From contig JAEEYU010000055.1 of the NCBI GenBank assembly GCA_016288315.1, positions 62,001 to 126,000 of the forward strand: a stretch of 64,000 bases of DNA, read 5' to 3'. Position numbers and translations under genes: made by a program. Numbering within the stretch: position 1 is the stretch's first letter; each line of letters starts with the position of its first letter. This DNA is from Clostridiaceae bacterium. GTDB lineage: Bacteria; Bacillota; Clostridia; Oscillospirales; Acutalibacteraceae. Under the pieces are notes generated by a model. That model searched no databases, was not told the DNA's origin, and worked only from the letters and a program-made list of their open reading frames with translations. Of the stretch, positions 54,904 through 63,330 are shown piece by piece.

Positions 54904-55832
54904 ATTTCTTCGTCATCCTCTCTGCCCCAGTGAGGTCTCTCACCGGGTTTACTGCCGTAAAGAATTGTGCCGTTGGCAACTCTCTGAAGGTGTCTGCCGT
55001 ATGATGATTTACCGTATTTTTCAGCGGATTCAATGAGTGATTTTTTGCTTATCCATCTGTTGTTATAGGCAATTTCTTCGGGAGCGGATATTTTTATACC
55101 CTGTAATCTTTCGACTGTGCCGATGAAATTAGAAGCTTCATAAAGCGCCTCAACAGTTCCGGTGTCAAGCCAGGCATAACCTCTGCCGAGAAGCTGAACG
55201 TCAAGCGTGCCTGCTTCAAGATACATCTGGTTTATGTCTGTTATTTCAAGCTCGCCGCGCTTGGAGGGCTTTAATGATTTGGCGTATTCAATAACTTTAT
55301 TGTCATAAATATAAAGTCCGGTTACAGCATAATGTGATTTAGGGTGTTCGGGCTTTTCGACTATAGAAACAGGTATTCCTTTCGAGTTGAATTCAACTAC
55401 GCCGAACGCCTGCGCATTCTCAACATTATAACCGAAAATTGTTGCTCCCTCAGGTCTTTTAACAGCCTGTCTGAGCATATGACCGAGACCGCTTCCGTAA
55501 AAGATGTTGTCGCCGAGAATCATTGAGACAGAATCATCGCCTATGAATTTTTCGCCGATAATAAATGCCTGTGCAAGACCGGCAGGAGACTCCTGAACGG
55601 CATAAGATAGCTTAAGACCGAACTGCTTGCCTGTTCCGAGCAATCTTTCAAACTTAGGTGTGTCGTCGGGTGTTGAAATAATCAGAATTTCTCTTATTCC
55701 GGCGAGCATAAGTGTTGAGAGCGGGTAATATATCATCGGTTTGTCATAAACCGGCAAAAGCTGTTTACTGGTAACCATCGTCAGCGGATAAAGTCTTGAA
55801 CCGGTTCCGCCTGCAAGGATAATTCCCTTCAT
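54900..55832 (-). CDS. rfbA: Glucose-1-phosphate thymidylyltransferase
   Basis: First step of dTDP-rhamnose synthesis: makes dTDP-glucose from glucose 1-phosphate and dTTP. The 310 residues start with the nucleotide-binding [20 protein letters not shown] and contain [29 protein letters not shown] and the product site [22 protein letters not shown] precedes the ATG. rfbB and rfbD, needed for the other steps, are not in the window. A consensus promoter lies at 55869-55897. Confidence 0.94.
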   Translation of the reverse strand: MKGIILAGGTGSRLYPLTMVTSKQLLPVYDKPMIYYPLSTLMLAGIREILIISTPDDTPKFERLLGTGKQFGLKLSYAVQESPAGLAQAFIIGEKFIGDDSVSMILGDNIFYGSGLGHMLRQAVKRPEGATIFGYNVENAQAFGVVEFNSKGIPVSIVEKPEHPKSHYAVTGLYIYDNKVIEYAKSLKPSKRGELEITDINQMYLEAGTLDVQLLGRGYAWLDTGTVEALYEASNFIGTVERLQGIKISAPEEIAYNNRWISKKSLIESAEKYGKSSYGRHLQRVANGTILYGSKPGERPHWGREDDEEI

Positions 55833-55846
55833 TATAAATACTCCTT

Positions 55847-55860
55847 AATACTGTAGTATT
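55847..55860. promoter_or_regulatory. Palindrome between rfbA promoter and start
   Basis: AATACT-GT-AGTATT (55847-55860), a perfect inverted repeat directly downstream of the predicted -10 box and near the ribosome binding site of rfbA. It could be an operator or part of the transcript start region. Confidence 0.35.
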
Positions 55861-55868
55861 TTTTTATG

Positions 55869-55897
55869 ATTTTATCACTTTATATAAAAAGTGTCAA
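55869..55897 (-). promoter_or_regulatory. Promoter of rfbA-rfbC with embedded inverted repeat
   Basis: On the minus strand TTGACA (55897-55892) and TAAAAT (55874-55869) with a 17-base spacer. The spacer itself holds the inverted repeat CACTTT-N6-AAAGTG (55876-55893), placed where a repressor dimer would block RNA polymerase. Confidence 0.6.
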
Positions 55898-55932
55898 TAA
55901 TTCCGGGTTTCACTTGATTGAGATGAAGAGAC

Positions 55933-55961
55933 AAGGTCTGCAACCGATGGCTGCAGACCTT
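55933..55961 (-). terminator. Probable terminator of ileS
   Basis: AAGGTCTGCA (55933-55942) pairs with TGCAGACCTT (55952-55961), a perfect 10-bp stem just after the ileS stop at 55968. The following T run on the minus strand is poor (GTCTCTTC). Confidence 0.6.
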
Positions 55962-55967
55962 TGAAAT

Positions 55968-58900
55968 TTATACTGTTTTTTCAACTCCAAGAGTTACGGC
56001 AATACCGTTTATATCCCAATCCTTGGTGTAAGAGCCGCCTTCGCCGCAGGTTATGTTTTCAGCAAGAACATCATGACTGATAGCTTTGCCGAATTTCTCA
56101 AATACAGATCCGATAACATTTCCTTCATTTTCTTTATAGAAAATGTTGATGTGGTCCATAACCTCAAATCCGGCTTCTTTACGCATAGTCTGAATCTTGG
56201 AAATAAGCTCGTTTACATAACCCTCTTCGATAAGCTCATCATTTAGTTTTATGTCAAGAACAACATTGACACCGTAATCTGAAACTGAGTATAAGCCCTC
56301 TTTCTGAACGGAATCAATAAGAAGATCGTATGCAGTGAGTTCAACGGGTTCTCCGTTTACTTCAAACTTAATCGCGCCATCTGCATCAAGCTGTGCTTTT
56401 GCTGACGTTCCGTCAACATTTGCGAGGTATTCTTTAATTCCGTTAAGAAGTTTTCCGTATTTGGGGCCGACAGTTTTAAGCTGCGGTTTAAATGCGTATG
56501 AAACAAAACCGGAAGCATCTGTTACAAACTCGACTTCTTTAACATTGAGTTCATCTCTGATTATCGATGTAAGTTCTTCGTCAAGTGATTTATCTGCCTG
56601 AACAAACATCTTTGAAAGGGGCTGTCTGTTTTTGATGTTTGCGCCGTTTCTTGCCGCTCTTCCGAGAACGACAATGTCCAATACTTCCTGCATTGATGCT
56701 TCGAGTGCTGAGTCAATTACTTTTTCATCAGCAACGGGATAATCGCAAAGATGAACGCTTTCGGGTGCGTTCTTATCAATGTTGCAAACAAGGTTGCGGT
56801 AAATCTCTTCCGCCATATAGGGAATCATAGGCGCAGAGAGCTTTGCAACAGTAACAAGGGCTGTGTAAAGAGTCATATAAGCGTTAATTTTATCCTGACT
56901 CATATCCTGTGCCCAGTAGCGTTCACGACCGCGGCGGACATACCAGTTGCTCATATCATCAACAAAGCTCTGAAGAGCTTTTGCAGCTTCGGGTATGCAG
57001 TAATTGTCAAGGTAACCGTCAACAGTGAGAATAAGTGAATTAAGCTTTGATACAAGCCACTTATCCATTACAGAAAGCTTGTCATATTCAAGTGTATATT
57101 TTGTAGCATCGAATTTGTCAATATTCGCATACAAAACAAAGAAAGCGTATGTGTTCCAGAGAGTTCCCATAAACTTTCTCTGACCTTCTACAACAGCTTT
57201 GTCATAAAAGCGGTTCGGGAGCCAGGGGGCGGAATTGGTGTAGAAATACCATCTTATTGAGTCTGCACCGAACTTTGAAAGAGCATCAAACGGATCAACG
57301 GCGTTGCCTTTCGATTTTGACATTTTCTGACCGTTCTCATCCTGAACAAGACCGAGAACTATGACGTTTTTGTAAGGTGCTTTATCAAAAAGAATTGTTG
57401 AAATTGCAAGAAGAGAATAGAACCATCCTCTTGTCTGGTCAACTGCTTCGGAAATAAACTCGGCAGGGAACTGCTTCTCAAATACTTCCTTGTTTTCAAA
57501 TGGATAATGGTGCTGAGCGAACGGCATTGAACCTGAGTCAAACCAGCAGTCGATTACTTCCGGAACGCGTTTCATCTGCTTGCCGCATTCGGGGCATGTG
57601 ATAGTAACTGCATCAATGTAAGGACGGTGCAGCTCAATGTCATCCGGGCAGTTGTCAGACATTGATTTGAGTTCTTCAATGGAACCTATTACGTGTCTGT
57701 GACCGCATTCACATTCCCAGATGTTAAGGGGAGTGCCCCAGTAGCGGTTACGGGAAAGACCCCAGTCCTGAACATTGTTAAGCCAGTCGCCGAAACGTCC
57801 TTTGCCTATGCTTTCGGGAATCCAGTTAATAGTGTTGTTGTTTTTGACAAGATTGTCACGGACTTCCGTCATTTTAATAAACCAGGACTCTCTGGCATAA
57901 TAAATGAGAGGAGTGCTGCAACGCCAGCAATGCGGATATTCATGTTCCATTTTAGGCGCGCTGAAAAGGATTCCTCTTGAATCAAGCTCTTTGAGAACTT
58001 CAGGGTCGCAGTTGATAGCGCCTTTATCGATTTCAGCCTGTGTGGGCTTGCAACGCATACCGGCAAAAGGAGTTTCATCCTTCATGACACCGTGTTCGTC
58101 AACCATCTGAACAAAGGGAGCATCATATTTGCGACCTACTCTTGCGTCATCTTCACCGAATGCAGGAGCAATATGAACAATACCTGTGCCGTCTGACATA
58201 GTTACATAGTTGTCGCAGTAAATAAAGAATGCTTTTTTATGTTGTTTGTCAGCGACATCTTTTGCACATTGATAAAGAGGCTCATACTCTTTATACTCAA
58301 GGTCTTTGCCCGAGCAGGTCTCAATTATCTCATAAGCAGGAGTGCCTTCCTCACGCTCAATACCGCCCAGAACCGAGTCAAGAAGTGCTTTTGCAAGAAT
58401 ATATGTGAAACCGTCGGCAGCTTTGACTTTTGCATATATCTCATCGGGGTTTACACATAAACCTATGTTTGAGGCAAGAGTCCATGGCGTAGTTGTCCAC
58501 GCAAGGAAATATGCATCTTCATCTTTTATTTTAAAACGCACTATTGCGGTGCGCTCTTTAAGAGTTTTATAACCCTGAGCAACTTCGTGTGATGAAAGCG
58601 GGGTGCCGCAACGCGGGCAGTAGGGAACGATTTTAAAACCTTTGTAGAGCAGGTTTTTCTTCCATATTTCTTTTAATGCCCACCATTCGCTCTCGATAAA
58701 GTCATTATGATAGGTAACATAGGGATTCTCCATATCCGCCCAGAAGCCGACTGTTTCGGAGAAATCTTCCCACATTCCTTTATATTTCCAGACACTCTCT
58801 TTACAAAGCTTAATAAAAGGTTCAAGGCCGTATTCTTCAATCTGATCCTTACCGTTGATTCCGAGCATTTTTTCAACCTCAAGCTCAACGGGAAGACCAT

Positions 58901-59162
58901 GAGTGTCCCAGCCGGCTTTACGCGGAACCATATAGCCTTTCATCGTTCTGTAACGGGGAATCATATCTTTAATAACACGTGTAAGAACATGACCTATATG
59001 CGGTTTGCCGTTTGCTGTGGGCGGACCGTCATAAAAAGTATAGGTCGGGCATCCTTCACGTATTTTGATGCTTTTTTCAAAAATGTCGTTCTTTTTCCAG
59101 AAATCAAGAACTTCCTTTTCGTTTTTTACAAAGTCAAGACTTGTTGACACTTTGTCATACAT
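55968..59162 (-). CDS. ileS: Isoleucyl-tRNA synthetase
   Basis: Charges tRNA-Ile. At 1064 residues it is the long type (type 2-like) with a C-terminal extension instead of the usual ~930-residue bacterial type. Class I signature PHIGHVL is at about 54-60 and KMSKSKG near 610. The editing domain and zinc-type cysteine pairs (CPRCGTPLSSHE, CPECGKQMK) are visible. The family of long IleS enzymes includes naturally mupirocin-tolerant forms; whether this one is tolerant is inference. The ATG follows CGGAGG. It stands under control of the T-box leader at 59178-59428. Confidence 0.95.
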   Translation of the reverse strand: MYDKVSTSLDFVKNEKEVLDFWKKNDIFEKSIKIREGCPTYTFYDGPPTANGKPHIGHVLTRVIKDMIPRYRTMKGYMVPRKAGWDTHGLPVELEVEKMLGINGKDQIEEYGLEPFIKLCKESVWKYKGMWEDFSETVGFWADMENPYVTYHNDFIESEWWALKEIWKKNLLYKGFKIVPYCPRCGTPLSSHEVAQGYKTLKERTAIVRFKIKDEDAYFLAWTTTPWTLASNIGLCVNPDEIYAKVKAADGFTYILAKALLDSVLGGIEREEGTPAYEIIETCSGKDLEYKEYEPLYQCAKDVADKQHKKAFFIYCDNYVTMSDGTGIVHIAPAFGEDDARVGRKYDAPFVQMVDEHGVMKDETPFAGMRCKPTQAEIDKGAINCDPEVLKELDSRGILFSAPKMEHEYPHCWRCSTPLIYYARESWFIKMTEVRDNLVKNNNTINWIPESIGKGRFGDWLNNVQDWGLSRNRYWGTPLNIWECECGHRHVIGSIEELKSMSDNCPDDIELHRPYIDAVTITCPECGKQMKRVPEVIDCWFDSGSMPFAQHHYPFENKEVFEKQFPAEFISEAVDQTRGWFYSLLAISTILFDKAPYKNVIVLGLVQDENGQKMSKSKGNAVDPFDALSKFGADSIRWYFYTNSAPWLPNRFYDKAVVEGQRKFMGTLWNTYAFFVLYANIDKFDATKYTLEYDKLSVMDKWLVSKLNSLILTVDGYLDNYCIPEAAKALQSFVDDMSNWYVRRGRERYWAQDMSQDKINAYMTLYTALVTVAKLSAPMIPYMAEEIYRNLVCNIDKNAPESVHLCDYPVADEKVIDSALEASMQEVLDIVVLGRAARNGANIKNRQPLSKMFVQADKSLDEELTSIIRDELNVKEVEFVTDASGFVSYAFKPQLKTVGPKYGKLLNGIKEYLANVDGTSAKAQLDADGAIKFEVNGEPVELTAYDLLIDSVQKEGLYSVSDYGVNVVLDIKLNDELIEEGYVNELISKIQTMRKEAGFEVMDHINIFYKENEGNVIGSVFEKFGKAISHDVLAENITCGEGGSYTKDWDINGIAVTLGVEKTV

Positions 59163-59177
59163 CTAATTTTACCTCCG

Positions 59178-59210
59178 AAAATAAAATAACCCCGCCCATA
59201 CAGGACGGAG
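59178..59210 (-). terminator. T-box attenuator hairpin before ileS
   Basis: Minus strand: CTCCGTCC (59210-59203), loop TGTAT, GGGCGGGG (59197-59190), 8 pairs including two G-U, followed by TTATTTTATTTT (59189-59178). Ends transcription when tRNA-Ile is charged. Confidence 0.8.
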
Positions 59211-59428
59211 AAAACTATCCGTTGACCACCTGATATGCATAGCTGATTTTATGCCTCCCCGCTAACGGTGGGACTCCGTCAAAGCCTACTTGTTCTCTTT
59301 CGGTTTGAAACTCGGGAGTGATATTCGTTCATTGCAGCAAATACCGGCATCGCACCGCCGCCGGCTCTCTTTGATTCACAGTGCAAAGACTACTGTCTCC
59401 GTCAAAGTTTTTGTGGTGTTTTTTAATT
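59178..59428 (-). ncRNA. T-box riboswitch leader for ileS (Ile specifier AUC)
   Basis: Leader RNA that senses uncharged tRNA-Ile. Reading the minus strand, the AGUA element lies at 59394-59391 and the distal Stem I region AGAGAGCCGGCGGCGGUG begins at 59370. The specifier loop GAAUAUCAC carries AUC at 59322-59320, an isoleucine codon, matching ileS. The tRNA-acceptor bulge UGGUCA (59228-59223) contains UGGU. It sits between AGG/CCU and ACGGA/UCCGU pairs, which form the antiterminator (59231-59202). The competing terminator is CUCCGUCC (59210-59203), loop UGUAU, GGGCGGGG (59197-59190), then UUAUUUUAUUUU. The two structures share the same strand and exclude each other, the hallmark of transcriptional T-boxes. 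Confidence 0.88.
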
Positions 59429-59435
59429 TCGATAA

Positions 59436-59464
59436 AGTATATCACAAGCACTATTTATTGTCAA
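59436..59464 (-). promoter_or_regulatory. Promoter of the ileS T-box transcript
   Basis: On the minus strand a perfect -35 TTGACA (59464-59459) and TATACT (59441-59436) with a 17-base spacer. Predicted transcript start at about 59429, right at the edge of T-box Stem I. Confidence 0.75.
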
Positions 59465-59475
59465 TAAATATGATA

Positions 59476-59504
59476 TTGAAATTTATAATTATAAATATTA
59501 TAAT
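59476..59504 (+). promoter_or_regulatory. Candidate promoter of the PflA-like gene
   Basis: TTGAAA (59476-59481) and TATAAT (59499-59504) with a 17-base spacer. Predicted start of transcription near 59511 would leave a very short leader for the TTG start at 59521, so this may serve as an alternative promoter or be chance in an AT-rich stretch. Confidence 0.35.
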
Positions 59505-59520
59505 TCTTACGGTGATAAGT

Positions 59521-60399
59521 TTGTTGTGTAATATTTGCCCCAGAAAATGTAATATTGACAGAAATGTATTAACAGGTTACTGCTCTTCGGGTTCTCAAAT
59601 TAAGATTTCAAGGGCGGCACCTCATTATTGGGAAGAACCTTGCATAAGCGGAACCAAAGGCAGCGGAACGGTGTTTTTTACAGGATGTTCGCTTAAATGT
59701 GTTTTTTGTCAGAACTATGAAATCAGCCATCTGAATAAAGGAATAAGTGTTTCTCAGACAGAACTTCTGAAAATATTTGAAAAGCTTGTTGAGTCGGGAG
59801 TTCATAATTTGAATCTTGTTACTCCTACGCACTACACTACGGAAATATGCAAAGCTTTGAAAGAATTCAGGTCACCGGTTCCCGTAGTGTGGAATTCATC
59901 CGGTTATGAAAGAACGGAAACTCTTAAAACACTTGAAGGTCTTGTAGATATTTATTTGCCCGATATTAAGTTTTATGACAGTAATATATCATTAAAGTAT
60001 TGCGGTACGGATGACTATTTTGAGTATTGTTCTTCGGCTTTGAAAGAAATGTTCAGACAGGTCGGAACATTAAAAACAGATAAAAACGGTATAGCCCGGA
60101 AGGGCATGATAATCAGGCATCTTGTTTTACCTGGAAATGTTTCGCAATCATTTAGAATACTGGAGTATTTATCAGATAATTTTCCCGGAGATATTTCAAT
60201 AAGCATAATGCGTCAATATATTCCATGCGGCGATGCTGTGAATATGCCGCCTATTGACAGAAAGCTCTCAGCTAAAGAATATAAACTGGTAAAACAAAAA
60301 GTATTGGAGCTTGGTTTTGAAAATATATATTTTCAGAGTTCCGAATCTGCAGAGAATAGTTATATTCCCGATTTTGATTATGAAGGTATTGACCTGTAA
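59521..60399 (+). CDS. Radical SAM protein of the PflA/PflX-like group
   Basis: Radical SAM protein related to pyruvate formate-lyase activating enzymes (COG1313-like), about 292 residues. An N-terminal cysteine cluster, LCNICPRKCNIDRN with a later GYC, precedes HYWEEPCISGTKGSGTVFF and the radical SAM motif CSLKCVFCQNYE (CxxxCxxC). Later blocks are VTPTHYTTEI, VWNSSGYE and IYLPDIKFYD. The function of this group is not known and no glycyl-radical enzyme is nearby. The frame is open from 59290, but that start lies in the antisense of the ileS leader. Family members begin just before the Cys cluster; I choose TTG 59521 after GGTGAT, with 59512 and 59470 as alternatives. Confidence 0.8.
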   Translation: MLCNICPRKCNIDRNVLTGYCSSGSQIKISRAAPHYWEEPCISGTKGSGTVFFTGCSLKCVFCQNYEISHLNKGISVSQTELLKIFEKLVESGVHNLNLVTPTHYTTEICKALKEFRSPVPVVWNSSGYERTETLKTLEGLVDIYLPDIKFYDSNISLKYCGTDDYFEYCSSALKEMFRQVGTLKTDKNGIARKGMIIRHLVLPGNVSQSFRILEYLSDNFPGDISISIMRQYIPCGDAVNMPPIDRKLSAKEYKLVKQKVLELGFENIYFQSSESAENSYIPDFDYEGIDL

Positions 60400-60418
60400 T
60401 AATTTTATATGTTAAAAT
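60389..60418 (+). promoter_or_regulatory. Candidate promoter of mscL
   Basis: TTGACC (60389-60394, within the end of the PflA-like gene) and TAAAAT (60413-60418) with an 18-base spacer, followed by AAAAGGAG before mscL. Confidence 0.4.
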
Positions 60419-60447
60419 AAAAAAAATAAAAAAAAGGAGATTTTTTT

Positions 60448-60882
60448 ATGGCAAAAGAAAAAGGCAAAGGCATAGTATCCGAGTTTAAAGAATTCGTTAT
60501 GAGAGGTAACGTTCTTGACCTTGCTGTAGGCGTTATCATAGGCGGTGCATTTCAGGCAATAGTCAGCTCACTTGTTGATGATGTCATTATGCCGGTTATC
60601 AGTCTTGCAACAGGCGGCAAGGATTTCTCTGAATGGAAAATAATGCTCGGTGATACAGCATCTCTTAATTACGGCAACTTTATCAGTGCTATTATCAATT
60701 TCCTTATTATGGCAATTGTTATTTTCCTTATTGTTAAAAGCATCAACAAAGTTTCTGCTAAATTCAGCAAAAAGGAAGAGGAAGCTCCTGCTGCTCCCAC
60801 TACCAAAGTCTGTCCGTATTGCAAGAGCGAAATTGCAATTGACGCCGTTAAATGCGCACACTGCGCTTCTGATCTTGACTGA
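60448..60882 (+). CDS. mscL: Large-conductance mechanosensitive channel with zinc-ribbon tail
   Basis: Pentameric emergency valve opened by membrane tension on osmotic downshock, 144 residues. The pore helix is [22 protein letters not shown] (split here as [16 protein letters not shown] and [11 protein letters not shown]), then [12 protein letters not shown] and the second helix (about 74-97). After the usual cytosolic helix, the C-terminus carries a zinc ribbon: [23 protein letters not shown] with two CxxC pairs. E. coli MscL ends without it. AAAAGGAG precedes the ATG. It overlaps proC by one base. Confidence 0.93.
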   Translation: MAKEKGKGIVSEFKEFVMRGNVLDLAVGVIIGGAFQAIVSSLVDDVIMPVISLATGGKDFSEWKIMLGDTASLNYGNFISAIINFLIMAIVIFLIVKSINKVSAKFSKKEEEAPAAPTTKVCPYCKSEIAIDAVKCAHCASDLD

Positions 60883-61676
60883 TGGCTAAACTGTCTTTTA
60901 TAGGCACAGGTAATTTGGCTTCCGCCATGCTTAAAGGCGTGGTTGAGGCCAAATTGGTCTTGCCAGAGAATATTTTTATTTATGATGTTGATTCAAATAA
61001 AACGGATTCTTTAAGAAATATCTACGGAGTTAATGTTGCGAAAGATTGTAAATCTTGTGCTGAGTCAGCGGATATTACCGTTGTTGCCGTCAAGCCGAAA
61101 GATATTTCTCATGTGCTTGAACAGATAAAAGATTTCACAAATTCGGTTATTTCAACGGCTGCAGGTGTTGAGGTTTCATATCTTTCTGCCAATCTTAAAC
61201 CGGAATGCTCGGTGTTCAGGATTATGCCGAACATCAATGCAGCTGTCGGTATGGCTATGACTGCATATTGCTTTAACTGTAATGCTACAGAAGAACAGAT
61301 TACTTTTGTTTCCGCTTTTTGCTCAAGCTTCGGTGAGTGCATGCAACTCGATGAAAATCTTTTTTCGGTGTTTACTGCTCTTGCAGGTTCCGCTCCTGCC
61401 TTTGTTTATGAATTCATAAACGATCTGGCATTTGCCGGAGTCAAGAACGGTTTATCGCGTAATGACGCACTCAAAATAGCTGTTCAGACTGTTTCGGGAA
61501 GTGCTCAGGCGGTAAAAGAACTCGGCGTTCATCCCTGCGAGCTTACTGACAGAGTCTGCTCGCCAGCTGGCACCACCGCTGCCGGTGTTGCCGCCTTGCG
61601 AAAAAACGGTTTTGACAATGCCGTAATTAAAGCAATTGACAAAACCGTTGCAAGAGATATTGAAATGAAAAAATGA
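60882..61676 (+). CDS. proC: Pyrroline-5-carboxylate reductase
   Basis: Last step of proline synthesis, NAD(P)H reduction of pyrroline-5-carboxylate. The 264 residues have the Rossmann motif FIGTGNLASAMLKG, VAVKPKDISHVL, the PNINAAVGMAMTAY loop, GSAPAFVYEFINDLA and VCSPAGTTAAGVAAL. The start overlaps the mscL stop (TGATGG) and its end overlaps the DUF4091 gene (ATGA). Coupling with mscL may link proline as osmolyte to osmotic stress, which is inference. Confidence 0.93.
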   Translation: MAKLSFIGTGNLASAMLKGVVEAKLVLPENIFIYDVDSNKTDSLRNIYGVNVAKDCKSCAESADITVVAVKPKDISHVLEQIKDFTNSVISTAAGVEVSYLSANLKPECSVFRIMPNINAAVGMAMTAYCFNCNATEEQITFVSAFCSSFGECMQLDENLFSVFTALAGSAPAFVYEFINDLAFAGVKNGLSRNDALKIAVQTVSGSAQAVKELGVHPCELTDRVCSPAGTTAAGVAALRKNGFDNAVIKAIDKTVARDIEMKK

Positions 61677-63310
61677 CAGAAATTAAACTTTTAAGTTCAT
61701 TGGTTAAAGTTTTTAAAGACAGCTCTCCCATTGAGAATGAAATCACAAGTATTTCTTTATTCAGAAATGAGAGGGCTTCTTTTCAGTTTGCTGTAAAAAC
61801 CGATAATAAAACTGATGTTTCAATTTCAGTTGACGGCTTTTCGGGTTCAGTCAATATTTTCAGGGTGTATGACGTTCCAGTCAATCTTGCCTGCAATCCG
61901 AACGCGGACGACTATTATTTAAGAAAAGAACCGGGAGATTATCCCGATATTTTAAAACCTGTTAAAAACACTGAAATTCTTGAAGCGGATTTATGGTATT
62001 CCTTCTGGATTGAACTGTCTGCCGATAATATTTCGGCTGGTTGTTATGATGTTACTGTCAGGGCTGATTTTATGAACAATTCGGTTTTATCTAAAAAAAT
62101 ATCTGTTGAGATTATTGACGCACTGCTTCCTGACATTGATTTTGTTTACACAAACTGGTATCACTGTGACGGAATTTCACAATTCTATAATGTTCCTGTT
62201 TTCAGCGACAGTTTCTGGAATATCAACAAACACTTTATTAAAACAGCTGCACTGCATGGGATGAACTGTATTCTCACTCCGTTATTTACTCCACCTCTTG
62301 ACACTGAGGTAGGAGGTGAACGGCTGACTGTTCAGCTTGTTGATGTCAAGATGCGCGGCGGTAAGTATATTTTCAATTTCACTAAATTGAAAAAGTGGAT
62401 TGATATGTGCCGTGAATGCGGAATTGAATACTTTGAAATGTCTCATCTGTTTACTCAATGGGGTGCTCTTCACGCCCCGAAAATAATAGCAGAGGATAAA
62501 AAGGGCAGAGAAAAAAAGATTTTCGGCTGGCAAACAAGAACATCAAGCAAAAAGTATGATGATTTCATTATTCAACTGGGGAAAAAACTTGTTCCTTTTC
62601 TTGAAAAGGAAGGAATAAAAGAAAAGTGCTTTTTCCATGTTTCAGATGAACCGTCACAGGACCGACTTCCGATTTATAAACGAAGAGCAAATATAATTGA
62701 AAAAGCATTTCCCGGCTTTAAGACCATAGATGCTTTGTCAGATATTGAGTTTTATAAATCGGGCGCCGTAAAGCAACCGATTCCCGAAACCGGGCGAGCG
62801 GATAATTTCTGCGGTATTGTTCCGGATTTGTGGGTATATTATTGTTGCGGGCAGGGTAACAGATATCTGTCAAACCGGTTTATATCAATGCCGTCTCAAC
62901 GCACCAGAGTTCTGGGTTTTCAGCTTTATAAATATAACGCAAAAGGGTTTCTGCAATGGGGTTATAATTTTTATAATTCCTGTCTTTCAAAAAAGCAGAT
63001 TAATCCGTTTGAAATAACCGATGCAGACGGTCATTTTCCTTCAGGAGATGCTTTTATTGTTTATCCCGATGAAAACGGTGAGGCTTTGCCTTCTTTGCGA
63101 TTAAAAGTTTTTTATGATGCTGTTCAGGACTTAAAGGCATTAAAACTGCTGGAGTCACTTATCGGCAGAGAAAAAACAGTAGAATTACTTGAAGACGGTC
63201 TCAGTTCCCCGATTACATTAACCGAATATCCTCACAGCGGCGAATGGCATCTTAATATTCGTGAAAAAATCAACAATGCAGTTAAAGAGAATATAAAAAG
63301 CAGTTCATAA
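61673..63310 (+). CDS. DUF4091 family putative glycoside hydrolase-like protein
   Basis: Protein of 545 residues with a beta-rich N-terminal half (about 1-155) and a TIM-barrel-like part ending in DUF4091. Family features: TNWYHCDGIS, HVSDEPSQDRLPIYKR with likely catalytic acids, and the late KGFLQWGYNFYNS, PSGDAFIVYPDENG and SLRLKVFYDAVQDLKALKLLE. DUF4091 proteins occur in carbohydrate-use loci but their reaction is not settled. No signal peptide, so intracellular. It overlaps proC by 4 bases and is followed 20 bases later by a GH36 gene, suggesting joint use of galactosides. Confidence 0.82.
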   Translation: MTEIKLLSSLVKVFKDSSPIENEITSISLFRNERASFQFAVKTDNKTDVSISVDGFSGSVNIFRVYDVPVNLACNPNADDYYLRKEPGDYPDILKPVKNTEILEADLWYSFWIELSADNISAGCYDVTVRADFMNNSVLSKKISVEIIDALLPDIDFVYTNWYHCDGISQFYNVPVFSDSFWNINKHFIKTAALHGMNCILTPLFTPPLDTEVGGERLTVQLVDVKMRGGKYIFNFTKLKKWIDMCRECGIEYFEMSHLFTQWGALHAPKIIAEDKKGREKKIFGWQTRTSSKKYDDFIIQLGKKLVPFLEKEGIKEKCFFHVSDEPSQDRLPIYKRRANIIEKAFPGFKTIDALSDIEFYKSGAVKQPIPETGRADNFCGIVPDLWVYYCCGQGNRYLSNRFISMPSQRTRVLGFQLYKYNAKGFLQWGYNFYNSCLSKKQINPFEITDADGHFPSGDAFIVYPDENGEALPSLRLKVFYDAVQDLKALKLLESLIGREKTVELLEDGLSSPITLTEYPHSGEWHLNIREKINNAVKENIKSSS

Positions 63311-63316
63311 CTGCTT
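63298..63316 (+). other. Hairpin at the DUF4091 stop, before the GH36 ribosome binding site
   Basis: AAGCAGTT-CAT-AACTGCTT (63298-63316), a perfect 8-bp stem with a 3-base loop. The stop codon TAA of the DUF4091 gene lies inside it and AAGGAG for the next gene follows at once. It has no T run, so it is not a typical terminator. Confidence 0.5.
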
Positions 63317-63330
63317 GTAAGGAGATTGTT

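Noticed and set aside
59290..59520. N-terminal extension of the PflA-like protein
   Set aside because: It is the antisense of the ileS T-box leader and promoter; family members begin just before the cysteine cluster.
63298..63316. Terminator between DUF4091 and GH36 genes
   Set aside because: The hairpin has no T run and is followed at once by the GH36 ribosome binding site.
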